From Comamonadaceae bacterium (GTDB lineage Bacteria; Pseudomonadota; Gammaproteobacteria; Burkholderiales; Burkholderiaceae_C), in contig CANJQN010000020.1 in the NCBI GenBank assembly GCA_947476465.1, forward strand, positions 1 through 64,000: 64,000 bases of DNA, in the 5' to 3' direction. The number at the start of each line of letters is the position of its first letter. Within the stretch, counting starts at the first letter, position 1. Made by a program: the position numbers and the translations under genes. This document shows, piece by piece, positions 1 to 10,094 of the stretch. The notes under the pieces were generated by a model. That model was not told the DNA's origin. It did not search any database and saw only the letters and a list, made by a program, of their open reading frames with translations.

Positions 1-156
1 CACGATCAGTTTGCTGCTGTGGCGGCGCTTGATCGCCAGCGGTACGAAGGTCACCGACCGACCGCCCATCTCAAATTGACGTGGTTTTCCGGACGCCGTG
101 ACCACCACGCGGCGCGCTGCCGGTGTTTCACGAGTTGGCTTGTTGGGGGAGCTCAT
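1..156 (-). CDS. small conserved protein, partial (runs off window start); overlaps the recombinase stop by ATGA
   Basis: Reverse complement reads MSSPNKPTRETPAARRVVVTASGKPRQFEMGGRSVTFVPLAIKRRHSSKLIV...; ATG at 156 overlaps the TGA of the recombinase frame. Confidence 0.5.
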   Translation of the reverse strand, partial: MSSPNKPTRETPAARRVVVTASGKPRQFEMGGRSVTFVPLAIKRRHSSKLIV

Positions 157-866
157 TCGACAACCTCCATTTCTACCGGTGCGCGTTGCTCAACCACGAA
201 TTGGTGTCGCTCAAGCTCCCGGCAGAACCGCTGCCAACTTTCATCGCACCAGATGATGTCCAGTCCGGCCTCGTGCAATTGAACCCGCTCGATCAGCAGG
301 CGCACGATCCAGTTCTGCTCGATGGGGAAAAAATGCTCCCACACCTGGCTCATTTGGCGCATCGCCACCAGTACCGTCGGTTCGTCCATTTCCTGCCGCT
401 CACGCAGCGCCTTGCCGGCCTGCCAAACGCCACTGATCGTCTCGGGCTTCTGCAATGCCTTGTGGACCTGCGCCAGCACGGCGGCCTCAACTTTTGAAGC
501 TGGCAGCAGTCCGATGTTGGGCGGGGTTGGGGCATAGGTCGCGCCAGCAGATTGCCGCTTTTCCAGGTACGGAACGTCGTAGCGATACCGCTTGCCGTTC
601 TTTTTCTGGGTGTTGGTCGGCAGCATGCGCTGGCCATCCGGCGCGTACAGGAGGCCCGTCAGCAACGCGGGCTCCTTTTTGTACCGGGTCCGAGGGCCTT
701 GCTTGCGACCTTCCACAAAAGCGTGCAACGCTTCCCATAACTGCGGCGTCACGATCGGCGCGTGCTGACCCGGGAAGGCTTTCCCCTTGTGCGTTATCTC
801 GCCCAGATACAGGCGGTTGCGCATCATGGTGAAGATGCACTGCCGGTCGATGACATGAACGCGCAC
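153..866 (-). pseudogene. serine site-specific recombinase, C-terminal part only (5' end lost at junction with terminase debris)
   Basis: MMRNRLYLGEITHKGKAFPGQHAPIVTPQLWEAL is typical of the recombinase domain of large serine recombinases; no N-terminal resolvase catalytic domain present. Confidence 0.75.
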
Positions 867-1590
867 AACATCAACGTGATCCGCACTGGATCCAAGTTCG
901 AAGCGCTCTGCGCCGAGGGCTCAACGCTCGATGGCTTGAACATTAACTTCGGCTGCATCGATGAACTGCACACGCATAAAACGCGCACCGTCTACGACGT
1001 GGTCGAAACCAGCACCGGCAAGCGGGACAACTCGCTCCTGTGGGTGATCACCACCGCCGGCAGCAACCGCTGCGGGATCTGCTACGAGGTGCGTCACCTT
1101 CGTGACGCGCTTGCTCGATGGCGTGTTTGAGGACCACAGCTAGTTCGGCATCATCTATCGTCTCGATGAAACTGACGACTGGGTCACTGAAGAGTCGCTG
1201 ATCAAAGCCAACCCCTACTGGGGTGTCTCAGTGCGCCCCGAGGTGCTGCTGCAGCTGCAGGCCAAAGCCATGCAGTTGCCTAGCGCGGTCAACAACTTCA
1301 AGACCAAGCACTTAAACGAATGGGGCAACGCGGACAGCTCGTGGACGGACATGCGCGCCTGGGACCGGTATGCAAACCCGGGCCTGACGCTTCAGCCGTA
1401 TGCCGGGCAGCCGTGCTGGATCGGGTTGGATCTGGCCAGCAAAGTTGATATCGCCGCACTGGTGCTGGTGTTCGCGCACCTGGAGATCGACAGGGCCCAT
1501 GCGGTGTTCGGGCGCTACTGCCTGCCGGAGGTCACGGTGCACGCCAACAGCAATAGCCAGTATCAAGGCTGGATGAATGCGGGCGCCTGA
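856..1590 (+). pseudogene. phage terminase large subunit remnant (frameshift, nonsense codon, truncated both ends)
   Basis: INVIRTGSKFEALCAEGSTLDGLNINFGCIDELHTHKTRTVYDVVETSTGKRDNSLLWVITTAGSNR, frameshift near 1085, TAG at 1141, continues FGIIYRLDETDDWVTEESLIKANPYWGVSVRPEVL...WIGLDLASKVDIAALVLVF. Confidence 0.8.
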
Positions 1591-1687
1591 CGGTCACAAT
1601 TACACACAAAAAATTCAAATGTTTCAAAATTTGACTTTTGCTAATAAAATCCTTGCCTAATTTTATTGCCAATTTTTAATCGGGTTT

Positions 1688-2968
1688 ATGCATTTTAAGA
1701 AAATGATGCTGTGGTTTGGCTTTCGTCTGGGCTGCCTTCTGGGCTTGTTCTTACCCTTCTTCGCACCCTCCTCTTACGCCTCTACGTTGAGTCTTGACGC
1801 CGTCAACTTGACCACTGTCTTGCGCGAAGCCGTGACACAACACCCTGACATACGCTCCCGCCGCGATGACCAGCAAGCGGCAGTTGACCGGCTTGATGCG
1901 GCCCGCTGGGGTCGCTTTCCCGGTCTCAGTGCCGGAGTCGAAACCCGCAGCGGCGGTCTGCAGTCGGTCTTGCGCTTAGAGCAACCTGTGTGGAATGGCG
2001 GCCGCATCAGCAGCCAAATAGACGCTTCCCAAGCCGACCTGGGCGTGGCTGGGGCCACCTTGAGCGAGACTCAGCTCGACGTGCTGCTGCGCAGCGCCGG
2101 GGCATTTTTTGACATCTTGCGGTTAGAGTCGCGCCTCAAAACGGCCTTGGCCAACGAAGCCGAGCACCTGCGTTTGCTAGAGACGATTCAACGCCGCGTG
2201 GCCGCAGAAGTCAGCCCCTTGACCGACGAAACCCAAGCTGCCGCCCGCTGGCGGCAAGCGATCACCGAGCGCATCCGGACCACCCAGCAAATCGACACCG
2301 CGCGTTTCTTGCTGGCGCAACTGGTGGGCAGGCCGGTGGCTGAGTTGTTGCCTCCAACCCCAATCAACATGGGCCGCTGGAGCGAGAGCACCTTGCTCGA
2401 TGCTGCAATGCGCGTCTCCCCTGAGCGGCAGCGCTTGGTCGCGCAGGTTGACGCGGCCGAGGCCCAAATAGGTTTGGCCAAGTCGCAAATCATGCCGAGC
2501 GTCGTGGCGGGTTACCAATTCCGCTTAGGCACACTCCCGTTTGGCGAAGATCGTGGCCGGGCCTACTTGGCGGTACAGGTTCAAACCGGTGGCGGGTTGT
2601 CCAGCTTGGCCAACGTGCGCGCTGCAGTGTCTAAAAAAACAGCGGCTGTTGAAGCGATTGAAGCTCACGACCGCCGACTCACGCAAAGCGTGCGCACCAG
2701 CTGGGCCGAGAGCTTGGCCTTGAAAGAGCAAGTCGAACCCGTGCGCAACCTGCTGATTGGCTCTGAAGAAATTGTGGCCTCTTACTTGCGCCAGTTCCAG
2801 GTGGGCCGAAAAAATTGGCTCGACGTGTTGAACGCCCAGCGCGAAAAGGCCCAAGCCGGATACTCATTTTCCGACCTTGAATACCCACTGATGCTGTCTA
2901 ACGTCAGGTTGCTGCTGCTGGCTGGACGCTGGGATTCCACCACGTTGAGCCTCATCCATGCTCCATAA
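1688..2968 (+). CDS. TolC-family outer membrane protein of a type I secretion system
   Basis: 426 aa, signal peptide, repeated coiled-coil OEP-type sequence; overlaps start of T1SS ATPase. Confidence 0.85.
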   Translation: MHFKKMMLWFGFRLGCLLGLFLPFFAPSSYASTLSLDAVNLTTVLREAVTQHPDIRSRRDDQQAAVDRLDAARWGRFPGLSAGVETRSGGLQSVLRLEQPVWNGGRISSQIDASQADLGVAGATLSETQLDVLLRSAGAFFDILRLESRLKTALANEAEHLRLLETIQRRVAAEVSPLTDETQAAARWRQAITERIRTTQQIDTARFLLAQLVGRPVAELLPPTPINMGRWSESTLLDAAMRVSPERQRLVAQVDAAEAQIGLAKSQIMPSVVAGYQFRLGTLPFGEDRGRAYLAVQVQTGGGLSSLANVRAAVSKKTAAVEAIEAHDRRLTQSVRTSWAESLALKEQVEPVRNLLIGSEEIVASYLRQFQVGRKNWLDVLNAQREKAQAGYSFSDLEYPLMLSNVRLLLLAGRWDSTTLSLIHAP

Positions 2969-5180
2969 ATTGCCTGGCCTATCAGCCACACCGAACGATC
3001 TTGATTCCGGTCGCGCTGAAGTGCTTTTGATGGACGACGCAGCACTCTCGAGTCTGCTGTCACGCATGGCTGCGCTGCTTGGTCACGCCGTGCCTTCGCA
3101 CCGCTTTGGCATGGTTGAGCACAGCCAAGACGGCGTTGAGCTGGCGCAGCTGCCGCGCCAGCAAAAAGCCATTGAAATGTGGAAGGCACGCTTTGCCAGT
3201 GCGCCTGTTCGCTTTTTGCGCCCAGACGAGCTAGACCGCGGCTCTTTTCCCTTGTTGTGGATTGCCCCTGACGGACAAGACGTGCGCCTGGTTCGCGGCC
3301 GGCTGAGCCACGGCGCCTGCTCCACTGAAAATGCCAACGGCTTGGCCCAAGAGCTAGACCCCGCCACAGTCGCCAGCGGCACGCTGCTTCAGTTGCGCGC
3401 TGACACGGGTGAGCAACACGACGCCGACGCCCCGCGCACCGCCACCGACTGGTTTGCTTACGCCATTCGAAAGCATCGGCGCATCTTTGCAGAAGCGATT
3501 TTTGCCACCTTCATGATCAGCAGCATCGGCCTGGTCTCAGCCATGTACACCATGCAGGTGTACGACCGCGTGGTGCCCACCAAAGGCTATTCCACCTTGT
3601 GGGTGCTCACCGCTGGCGTGCTGCTGGCGATTGTTCTTGAGTTCACCATGAAGCAGGTCAGGGCGCACATGACGGACCGCGCCTCCAAAGCCATTGACCA
3701 AGAACTCTCGGGCGTCTTCTTTGGTAAGGCGCTAGACATCCGCATGGACGCTCGGCCCAACACCGTGGGCACCTTTGCCTCGCAAATTCGGCACTTTGAA
3801 TCGGTGCGCAACTTCATGACCTCGTCGACGCTGTTTATTTTGGCCGACGCCCCGTTTGCGCTGCTGTTCATCGGCGTCATGGCGTTGATTGCCGGGCCGG
3901 TGGCCATTGTGCCGCTGGTCATGGTGCCGGTGGCCATTCTCACGGGCTTGTACTTTCGCAACCCGATTGAGCGGCTCACGGGCGAAAACATGGCCGAGTC
4001 GAATCGTAAAAACGGTTTGCTGATTGAAGCAGTTGATGGCATTGAATCCATCAAAGCGGCTGGCGGCGAATGGAAAATGCAAGACCGCTACCGCAACCTC
4101 ACAGCCATCATTGCCGTCAGCGAGCTCAAGCTTAAAACCATCACCAGCCGCGCCACCAACTTGGCGCAAAGCATCCAGCAGCTCAACTACGTGGGTTTAA
4201 TCGTGGTTGGCGCTCATGCCATCAGCACTGGCCAGCTGACCATGGGCGGGCTGATTGCTTGCACCATCATCAGCGGCCGGGCGCTGGGGCCCTTGGTACA
4301 AATTCCGCAGCTCATCGTGCAGTGGAAGCACGCACAAACAGCGCTCAAATCGCTCGACGCCATCATGGCCATGCCAAGCGACCGCAGCGGCCAAGAGCGC
4401 CTGATGGTGCCCGACAACTGCAGCGGTCGGTTGCAAATAGACAAAGCCGTGTTTGCCTACCGCGCAGACCAGCCCACGCTCGAAGTCGCTGCCCTCAGCA
4501 TCCAGCCCGGTGAGCGCATTGCGGTGCTCGGCTCCGTCGGTTCGGGCAAGTCAACCCTCATCAAAATTCTCTCGGGTTTGTACAAACCCAAGAGCGGCAG
4601 TGTCTTGCTAGACGGCATTGACATGGACCAACTCGCCCCCGAGTTTGTGCGCGAGCACATTGGCTACTTGCCGCAAGACGTGCGCCTATTTAACGGCACG
4701 CTGCGCGACAACCTCACGCTCGGCCTGCCAGCGCCAAACGACAGCTTGGTTCTGCGCGCCGCCCGCCTGACAGGGCTTGACCAAGTCATTCAAAACCACC
4801 CCAAAGGGCTGGAGTTGGAGATCAACGAAGGCGGGCGCGGCCTGTCTGGCGGCCAACGCCAGTTGGTCGGGTTGACACGCCTGCTGCTGGCGCAGCCCCG
4901 CATCATGCTGCTTGACGAACCCACCGCCTCCATGGACATTCAGTTAGAGACGCGCGTCATGAAGCACTTGTTTGAAGACATCGCGCCTGAATCTGTGCTG
5001 GTGGTGGTCACCCACAAGATGGGCTTGCTGCCGCATGTCAACCGCATCATCGTTGTTGAAAAAGGGCGCATCGTGGCCGACGGCCCACGTGACCGAATAC
5101 TCGCCCGCATGAAACAAGCTGGGCCTGCTGCTGCGCCCGCCGCTACGCCTGCCGTGAAAGCTGAGGAAACTGCAGCATGA
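2958..5180 (+). CDS. type I secretion system permease/ATPase (HlyB/LapB-like)
   Basis: TM domain plus Walker A GSVGSGKST, signature LSGGQRQ, Walker B IMLLDEPTASMD; N-terminal C39-like region without obvious catalytic Cys. Confidence 0.92.
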   Translation: MLHKLPGLSATPNDLDSGRAEVLLMDDAALSSLLSRMAALLGHAVPSHRFGMVEHSQDGVELAQLPRQQKAIEMWKARFASAPVRFLRPDELDRGSFPLLWIAPDGQDVRLVRGRLSHGACSTENANGLAQELDPATVASGTLLQLRADTGEQHDADAPRTATDWFAYAIRKHRRIFAEAIFATFMISSIGLVSAMYTMQVYDRVVPTKGYSTLWVLTAGVLLAIVLEFTMKQVRAHMTDRASKAIDQELSGVFFGKALDIRMDARPNTVGTFASQIRHFESVRNFMTSSTLFILADAPFALLFIGVMALIAGPVAIVPLVMVPVAILTGLYFRNPIERLTGENMAESNRKNGLLIEAVDGIESIKAAGGEWKMQDRYRNLTAIIAVSELKLKTITSRATNLAQSIQQLNYVGLIVVGAHAISTGQLTMGGLIACTIISGRALGPLVQIPQLIVQWKHAQTALKSLDAIMAMPSDRSGQERLMVPDNCSGRLQIDKAVFAYRADQPTLEVAALSIQPGERIAVLGSVGSGKSTLIKILSGLYKPKSGSVLLDGIDMDQLAPEFVREHIGYLPQDVRLFNGTLRDNLTLGLPAPNDSLVLRAARLTGLDQVIQNHPKGLELEINEGGRGLSGGQRQLVGLTRLLLAQPRIMLLDEPTASMDIQLETRVMKHLFEDIAPESVLVVVTHKMGLLPHVNRIIVVEKGRIVADGPRDRILARMKQAGPAAAPAATPAVKAEETAA

Positions 5181-6379
5181 AGATTTTCTGGTTCCTTCAC
5201 TCCAACACCAGCCAACGCGGCAACACGCCGGCGGTTGAAGACCTGCGCGGCTCGCGCTGGGTGCTGAGCATTACGTTTGTCTCCCTAGCCAGCTTTTTTG
5301 CTTGGGCCTACTTTGCCGAACTGGACGAAATCACCCGTGCCCCCGGCACCGTTATTTCTTCATCTCGCACCCAAGTCATTCAGTCGCAAGATGGCGGCAC
5401 GCTAGAGGCCTTGCTCGTCAAAGAAGGCGACACGGTAGAGGCCGGGCAAACACTCGCCCGCCTAGAGCGCACCCGCGCAGCAGCCACCTTTCTTGAAACA
5501 CGAGCCAAAGCCGCCGGCTTGTCGGCCACCTCTGCCCGACTGCGTGCAGAGGTCTTTGGTGGAGAGATCGATTTCCCGCCCGAGATAGCTAACTACCCGG
5601 AATTTCGCAGCAACCAGTTGGCCCTCTTTAAGAAGCGCCAAGAAGCCCTTAGCGAAGAACTCCAGGGCATCAAAGACATGACCGGCTTGGCCATAGAAGA
5701 GCTCAACATGAACCTGCCGCTGGTCAAGTCCGGCGACGTCAGCCGCACCGAAGTACTGCGGCTGCAACGCCAAGTGGCCGACCTGAGATCGCAAGGCACC
5801 AACAAGCGCAACAAGTACTTTCAGGACGCACAGGCCGAGCTCAACAAGGTTGAAGAAGAACACGCCGGCACACTGCAGCTCATGGCCCAGCGCAAAAATC
5901 TGCTGGACCAAACCAAGCTGACATCCCCCATGCGCGGCGTGGTTAAAAACGTCCGAATCACCACCCAAGGCGGGGTGATTCGGGCAGGCGAAGAAGTCAT
6001 GCAAATTGTCCCGCTGGAAGACGACTTATTGATTGAAGCCAAAGTGTCTCCGTCAGAGATCGCCTTCATCAGTATTGGCATGACCGCCAGCGTCAAGATC
6101 GACGCCTACGACTCCACCATCTACGGCGACCTGCCCGGCAAACTTATTTTCATTAGCGCTGATACCCTCAGCGAAAATCTGAAGGAAAACGAAAAGCCTT
6201 ACTACCGTGCCCGCGTGCGCACCACCGGACGGCGGTTCAGCGGCCGCCCAGACACCGAGATCGACATTTGGCCCGGCATGACCGCGACGATCGAAGTCAA
6301 AACCGGCAGAAAATCTGTGTTGAATTATTTAATGAAACCAATCATAAAAACGGTAAGCGAATCACTGGGGGAGCGTTGA
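5177..6379 (+). CDS. HlyD family type I secretion periplasmic adaptor
   Basis: Single N-terminal TM, biotinyl-lipoyl-like halves, HlyD pattern IAFISIGMTASVKIDAYD; ATGA overlap with the ATPase. Confidence 0.92.
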   Translation: MKIFWFLHSNTSQRGNTPAVEDLRGSRWVLSITFVSLASFFAWAYFAELDEITRAPGTVISSSRTQVIQSQDGGTLEALLVKEGDTVEAGQTLARLERTRAAATFLETRAKAAGLSATSARLRAEVFGGEIDFPPEIANYPEFRSNQLALFKKRQEALSEELQGIKDMTGLAIEELNMNLPLVKSGDVSRTEVLRLQRQVADLRSQGTNKRNKYFQDAQAELNKVEEEHAGTLQLMAQRKNLLDQTKLTSPMRGVVKNVRITTQGGVIRAGEEVMQIVPLEDDLLIEAKVSPSEIAFISIGMTASVKIDAYDSTIYGDLPGKLIFISADTLSENLKENEKPYYRARVRTTGRRFSGRPDTEIDIWPGMTATIEVKTGRKSVLNYLMKPIIKTVSESLGER

Positions 6380-6437
6380 GTCTATGTTTTTCGGAACCCA
6401 CATCCGTACCCGAACCCATCCGTAATTTTTTAGGTAA

Positions 6438-6910
6438 TCAGGGCGAAGCGTAACCAAAATAGATTTGTAAGCACTGCTTAAAAACCTTCTCTTTTCGGTC
6501 ATTAAAGCGGTATTCGATTTCCTTCAGATACATCGGGAAGTGATACCTAGAAACTCCCCAATAGTAGTAGAGAATGTGTTTGGCATAGCTCCGAAATCCC
6601 TCGATGCCGTTAATGGGATGTTTTGTGCTTTTGTCGACGACGAATTTACTGTGACTCACGGCACGGTGTTTACCAAATCGCCTGAGCGATCGATACCCCC
6701 GGAGGGCATCGGTGTAGTAGAAAGATCCCTTCTTAGAGCGGGCTTTGATGTGGTTCATGAGGGTCTCCGCCAAGACCGCGACTCGACCACTTTGGTATAG
6801 ACCCTGCCTTCCCTCTCCCGCAGACCGAAAACGACGCTTTTTCCGGCAGCACCCCGGCCACGTTTGCCTTTCGCCTGGCAGGCGATCGCTTGGTAACCTG
6901 GTAACCGTAT
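6438..6910 (-). pseudogene. IS1595-family (ISXO2-like) transposase remnant, frameshifted
   Basis: AETLMNHIKARSKKGSFYYTDALRGYRSLRRFGKH..HPINGIEGFRSYAKHILYYYWGVSRYHFPMYLKEIEYRFNDR; upstream frame GKRGRGAAGKSVVFGLREREGRVYTKVVES shifts frame at about 6770-6785. Confidence 0.8.
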
Positions 6911-6994
6911 TCGTGCCATGCTCGGGGGTACCCAGGCATCAGGAATTCCGACACGCTTGATCCGTAGGGTTCGAGTTGGATTGCATGTGTCCTT

Positions 6995-8620
6995 TCAAAT
7001 GAGGCGGTCAAAGCCATGCCAAAAGCGTTCCCGAATCTCACGCTTGAGGACCTTGCCGACATGGCTGCGCGGCAGAGTCGGCCAGATCTCCACTGACTTG
7101 GGCGTCTTCATAGCGCCGAGCTCGGCACGACAATAAGCTTGGAGTTCCGTGTCAGTAGCGACGTGGCCGCTCTTCAACTCAACAATCGCCTTCACGGATT
7201 CCCCCCACTTGTCGTCCGGTACCCCGATGACCGCGCAGTCAATGACTGCAGGATGGCGCCACAGCACCTGCTCGATCTCACTGGGGTAGATGTTGAAGCC
7301 CCCACTGATGATCATGTCCTTCTTGCGGTCGACGATGTAGACGTAGCCTGCGCTGTCGCGGTATCCAATGTCGCCAGTGTGGTGCCATCCGTACTGACGC
7401 ATCGCAGCGTCTTCTTCGGGCCGATTCAGATAGCCTTTGGCCACCAGGGCTCCACGCACCACCAATTCACCGATTTCGCCTGCTGGCAAGAGGTCGCCAG
7501 AGTCATTCATCACTTCGACGCGCGTCGTGAGCGTGGGGCGGCCGCAGCTCTTTAGGCGTGTTTCGGATATTCGGCCGTCCTCGAAATGCTCATGGGGTGC
7601 CAGATAAGTCAGGATGAGAGAGGCTTCGGTCTGCCCCCAGCATTGCGCCATGACCGGCCCGAAAACCTCTATCGCCTCCTGCAACTTGTTGACGGACATC
7701 GGTGCAGCCGCATACAGAAAGTAACGCAGACTGGAGAAGTCGCGAGATCGAATGTCGGGCTCGGAAAGCAAGCTGTAGATCACTGTGGGCGGTAAGAACA
7801 GCGTGGTGATCCGATATCTTTCCATCGCGTCGATCACCGCCCTGGGTTCGGCCCTCCGCAGATTGACCACCGTCCCCCCCATGGCGAGGGTCGCCAGCGC
7901 AACGTTGCCCGCCCCATGCGTCATGGGCACCGCCATGAGATTGATGTGCGGTTGTGCGAGCGGCATGCAAACATGGAAGGTCGTGACAATGGCCGCGACG
8001 TTTCGATGGCACACCATGACGTTCTTTGGCCGGCCGGTTGTGCCGCCGGTGGTCTTTATCCAGGCCAGATCTTCAGGTCCATGATCGTCGTCGGGAAACG
8101 ACGCGGGGAAGGCGCCTGCCCATTCACACAGTGACGGCACTTGCGCCGAAGGCGCATCGACCATGACCACATTGCGCAGGCCAGGCACGCTGCGCCTGAT
8201 GGCGGGGATGTCTTTTGCAAGCGACGTATGGATAAACAGAAACTCGCATTCGTTTTCCACAAGGAAAGCAAGGTTCTCGGCAAGCACATGGCGGATCGGC
8301 ACCGGCAGCCAGACACAGCCGGCGCGAAAAACTCCCAGCATTGCGGCGAAGGCGAAAACATCGTTGGGACTGTAGATAGCCACTCGCGCGCCGCGTCGCA
8401 AGCCCGCGGCGTGCAAGCCGTTGGCCACGCGATGGGTCAGGTCCGCAACTTCCTGAAAGGAATATGCCGAGTCCCCATCACGAAAGCACACGCCGTTGGA
8501 GGAAATGCGGCAACCATGGTCGAACAAGTCTATGGCGCGCATGACGCAGCTATTGTGAGATGCATGCGCACGCGCGTCGCCGGCTTGGATGCGCAGGCCA
8601 CTTGACGGCTCTGTTTGCAT
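6995..8620 (-). CDS. AMP-dependent acyl-CoA synthetase/ligase
   Basis: KTTGGTTGRPKNVMV and YGWHTGD/GYVYIVDRKKDMIISGG motifs of ANL superfamily. Confidence 0.9.
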   Translation of the reverse strand: MQTEPSSGLRIQAGDARAHASHNSCVMRAIDLFDHGCRISSNGVCFRDGDSAYSFQEVADLTHRVANGLHAAGLRRGARVAIYSPNDVFAFAAMLGVFRAGCVWLPVPIRHVLAENLAFLVENECEFLFIHTSLAKDIPAIRRSVPGLRNVVMVDAPSAQVPSLCEWAGAFPASFPDDDHGPEDLAWIKTTGGTTGRPKNVMVCHRNVAAIVTTFHVCMPLAQPHINLMAVPMTHGAGNVALATLAMGGTVVNLRRAEPRAVIDAMERYRITTLFLPPTVIYSLLSEPDIRSRDFSSLRYFLYAAAPMSVNKLQEAIEVFGPVMAQCWGQTEASLILTYLAPHEHFEDGRISETRLKSCGRPTLTTRVEVMNDSGDLLPAGEIGELVVRGALVAKGYLNRPEEDAAMRQYGWHHTGDIGYRDSAGYVYIVDRKKDMIISGGFNIYPSEIEQVLWRHPAVIDCAVIGVPDDKWGESVKAIVELKSGHVATDTELQAYCRAELGAMKTPKSVEIWPTLPRSHVGKVLKREIRERFWHGFDRLI

Positions 8621-8644
8621 GGTCAGCGGATCGGGAAAGCCGAT

Positions 8645-9616
8645 TCACTCAGCAGCCATCCCGATTGCCTTGATCACCTTGCCAAGCCGCTGCGTCTCTG
8701 CGGCCATGAACCGGCCAAATTCGTCGGGTGTCGACGGTGTGATTTCGAGCCCACTGTTCCTGAAGGTCGTTCGGGTTGCCTCATCGGACAAGGCTTTCAG
8801 TGCGGCCGCGTTGAGCTTGTTGACGCGATCCAGTGGCAAGCCCGCTGGCGCGAGGATGCCAAACCAGGAATAAGCGGAAAAGCCAGGCAGTGTGTCGGCT
8901 ATCGGCGCAACGTCAGGCAGTGCACTCAACCTGGTTGGGCTGCCAACGCCGATGGCTCGTACTTTGCCTGCCCTGATGTTGGCCAGGCCGCTGACCTGTG
9001 CGTCGAAGTAACCATGAACGCGTCCCGCGATGATGTCAATTTGCGCCGGAGCTGTGCCTTTGTAGGGGACGGCAACCACTTCCATGCCCGCCATCGAAGC
9101 CAGCAGTGCCTGAAAGATGTCGGACGGACTGCCGCTACCAGAGTGCGCAAAATTGAGTTTTCGCGGGTTGGCCTTGCCGTAGGCAATGAGTTCGGGCACC
9201 GTATGGATCGGCAAGGAAGGATGGACGATGAGAATTGTGGGGGCATTGCCCACCAGGCTAATCGGTTGAAAGTCCTTGATGGGGTCGTACGCAAGGCTCT
9301 TGTAGAGACTGACGTTGGCGGCGTTCGTGCCCAAGAATCCCCAATAGAGACGATAGCCATCTGGGGGCGACTTGGCTACATAGTCGGCAGCGATGTTGCC
9401 CCCCGCTCCGGGGCGGTTTTCAATCACGATTGGCTGCCCCAAGTGCTCCGACATCTTTTGCGCTACGACGCGCGCGGCGATGTCTTGCAAACCACCCGCC
9501 GTGAACGGCACGATCATCTGGATCGGGCGGTTCGGATAACTGTCTTGCGCGAGGGCCGCTGTCACGACCAGATGAGCGCCGAGAATCACCAGCCATTTCA
9601 GTACTTGTCTTTTCAT
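8645..9616 (-). CDS. Bug-family (TctC-like) tripartite tricarboxylate transporter substrate-binding protein
   Basis: Signal peptide, YPNRPIQMIVPFTAGGLQDIAARVVAQKMSEHLGQPIVIENRPGAGGNIAADYVAKSPPDGY; likely start at 9616. Confidence 0.92.
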   Translation of the reverse strand: MKRQVLKWLVILGAHLVVTAALAQDSYPNRPIQMIVPFTAGGLQDIAARVVAQKMSEHLGQPIVIENRPGAGGNIAADYVAKSPPDGYRLYWGFLGTNAANVSLYKSLAYDPIKDFQPISLVGNAPTILIVHPSLPIHTVPELIAYGKANPRKLNFAHSGSGSPSDIFQALLASMAGMEVVAVPYKGTAPAQIDIIAGRVHGYFDAQVSGLANIRAGKVRAIGVGSPTRLSALPDVAPIADTLPGFSAYSWFGILAPAGLPLDRVNKLNAAALKALSDEATRTTFRNSGLEITPSTPDEFGRFMAAETQRLGKVIKAIGMAAE

Positions 9617-9671
9617 GTCTTGTCTCCGGGTCGTTGCTAAAGCCTTGCGCGCCATTGAAAATCAGCGCCCA

Positions 9672-10094
9672 CTATATTTTTCGGAAGCGAGGAAGCATTT
9701 GTCCGTTGTCCGTAGCTTCCCACACCAAGTTCAAAAGGTCACCCGTTGCCAGTTGCGCATGGGGAACGTCAATCACGTTGCTGACCAGGCGAACCTCCGG
9801 CAATCCCGAGAATTCGACCAGCACCACGTTATAGGGAAGACACCCGATGACGGAGTTGTCGGCGGCCGTATGTATCCAGGTAAACGCGAAAACCGAAGCC
9901 TGCGCGGGCGCGTCGATCCAGGATCGCTCGAACCCCTGGCACCCAGGACACACTGCGATCGGCGGATGCACGACCATGGCGCACCGTGGACAACATTGGA
10001 ATCGCAACTTGCGTTCGTTGCAATGGGCCCAGAACGCAGCGTCGTCATCATCAGGTACCGGCGCCAAAGCGCGGTCTGGAGGCAGGTAGCTCAT
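9672..10094 (-). CDS. DUF35 OB-fold / zinc-ribbon protein (thiolase partner)
   Basis: CCPRCAMVVHPPIAVCPGCQG zinc ribbon; 4-bp overlap with upstream thiolase gene. Confidence 0.85.
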   Translation of the reverse strand: MSYLPPDRALAPVPDDDDAAFWAHCNERKLRFQCCPRCAMVVHPPIAVCPGCQGFERSWIDAPAQASVFAFTWIHTAADNSVIGCLPYNVVLVEFSGLPEVRLVSNVIDVPHAQLATGDLLNLVWEATDNGQMLPRFRKI

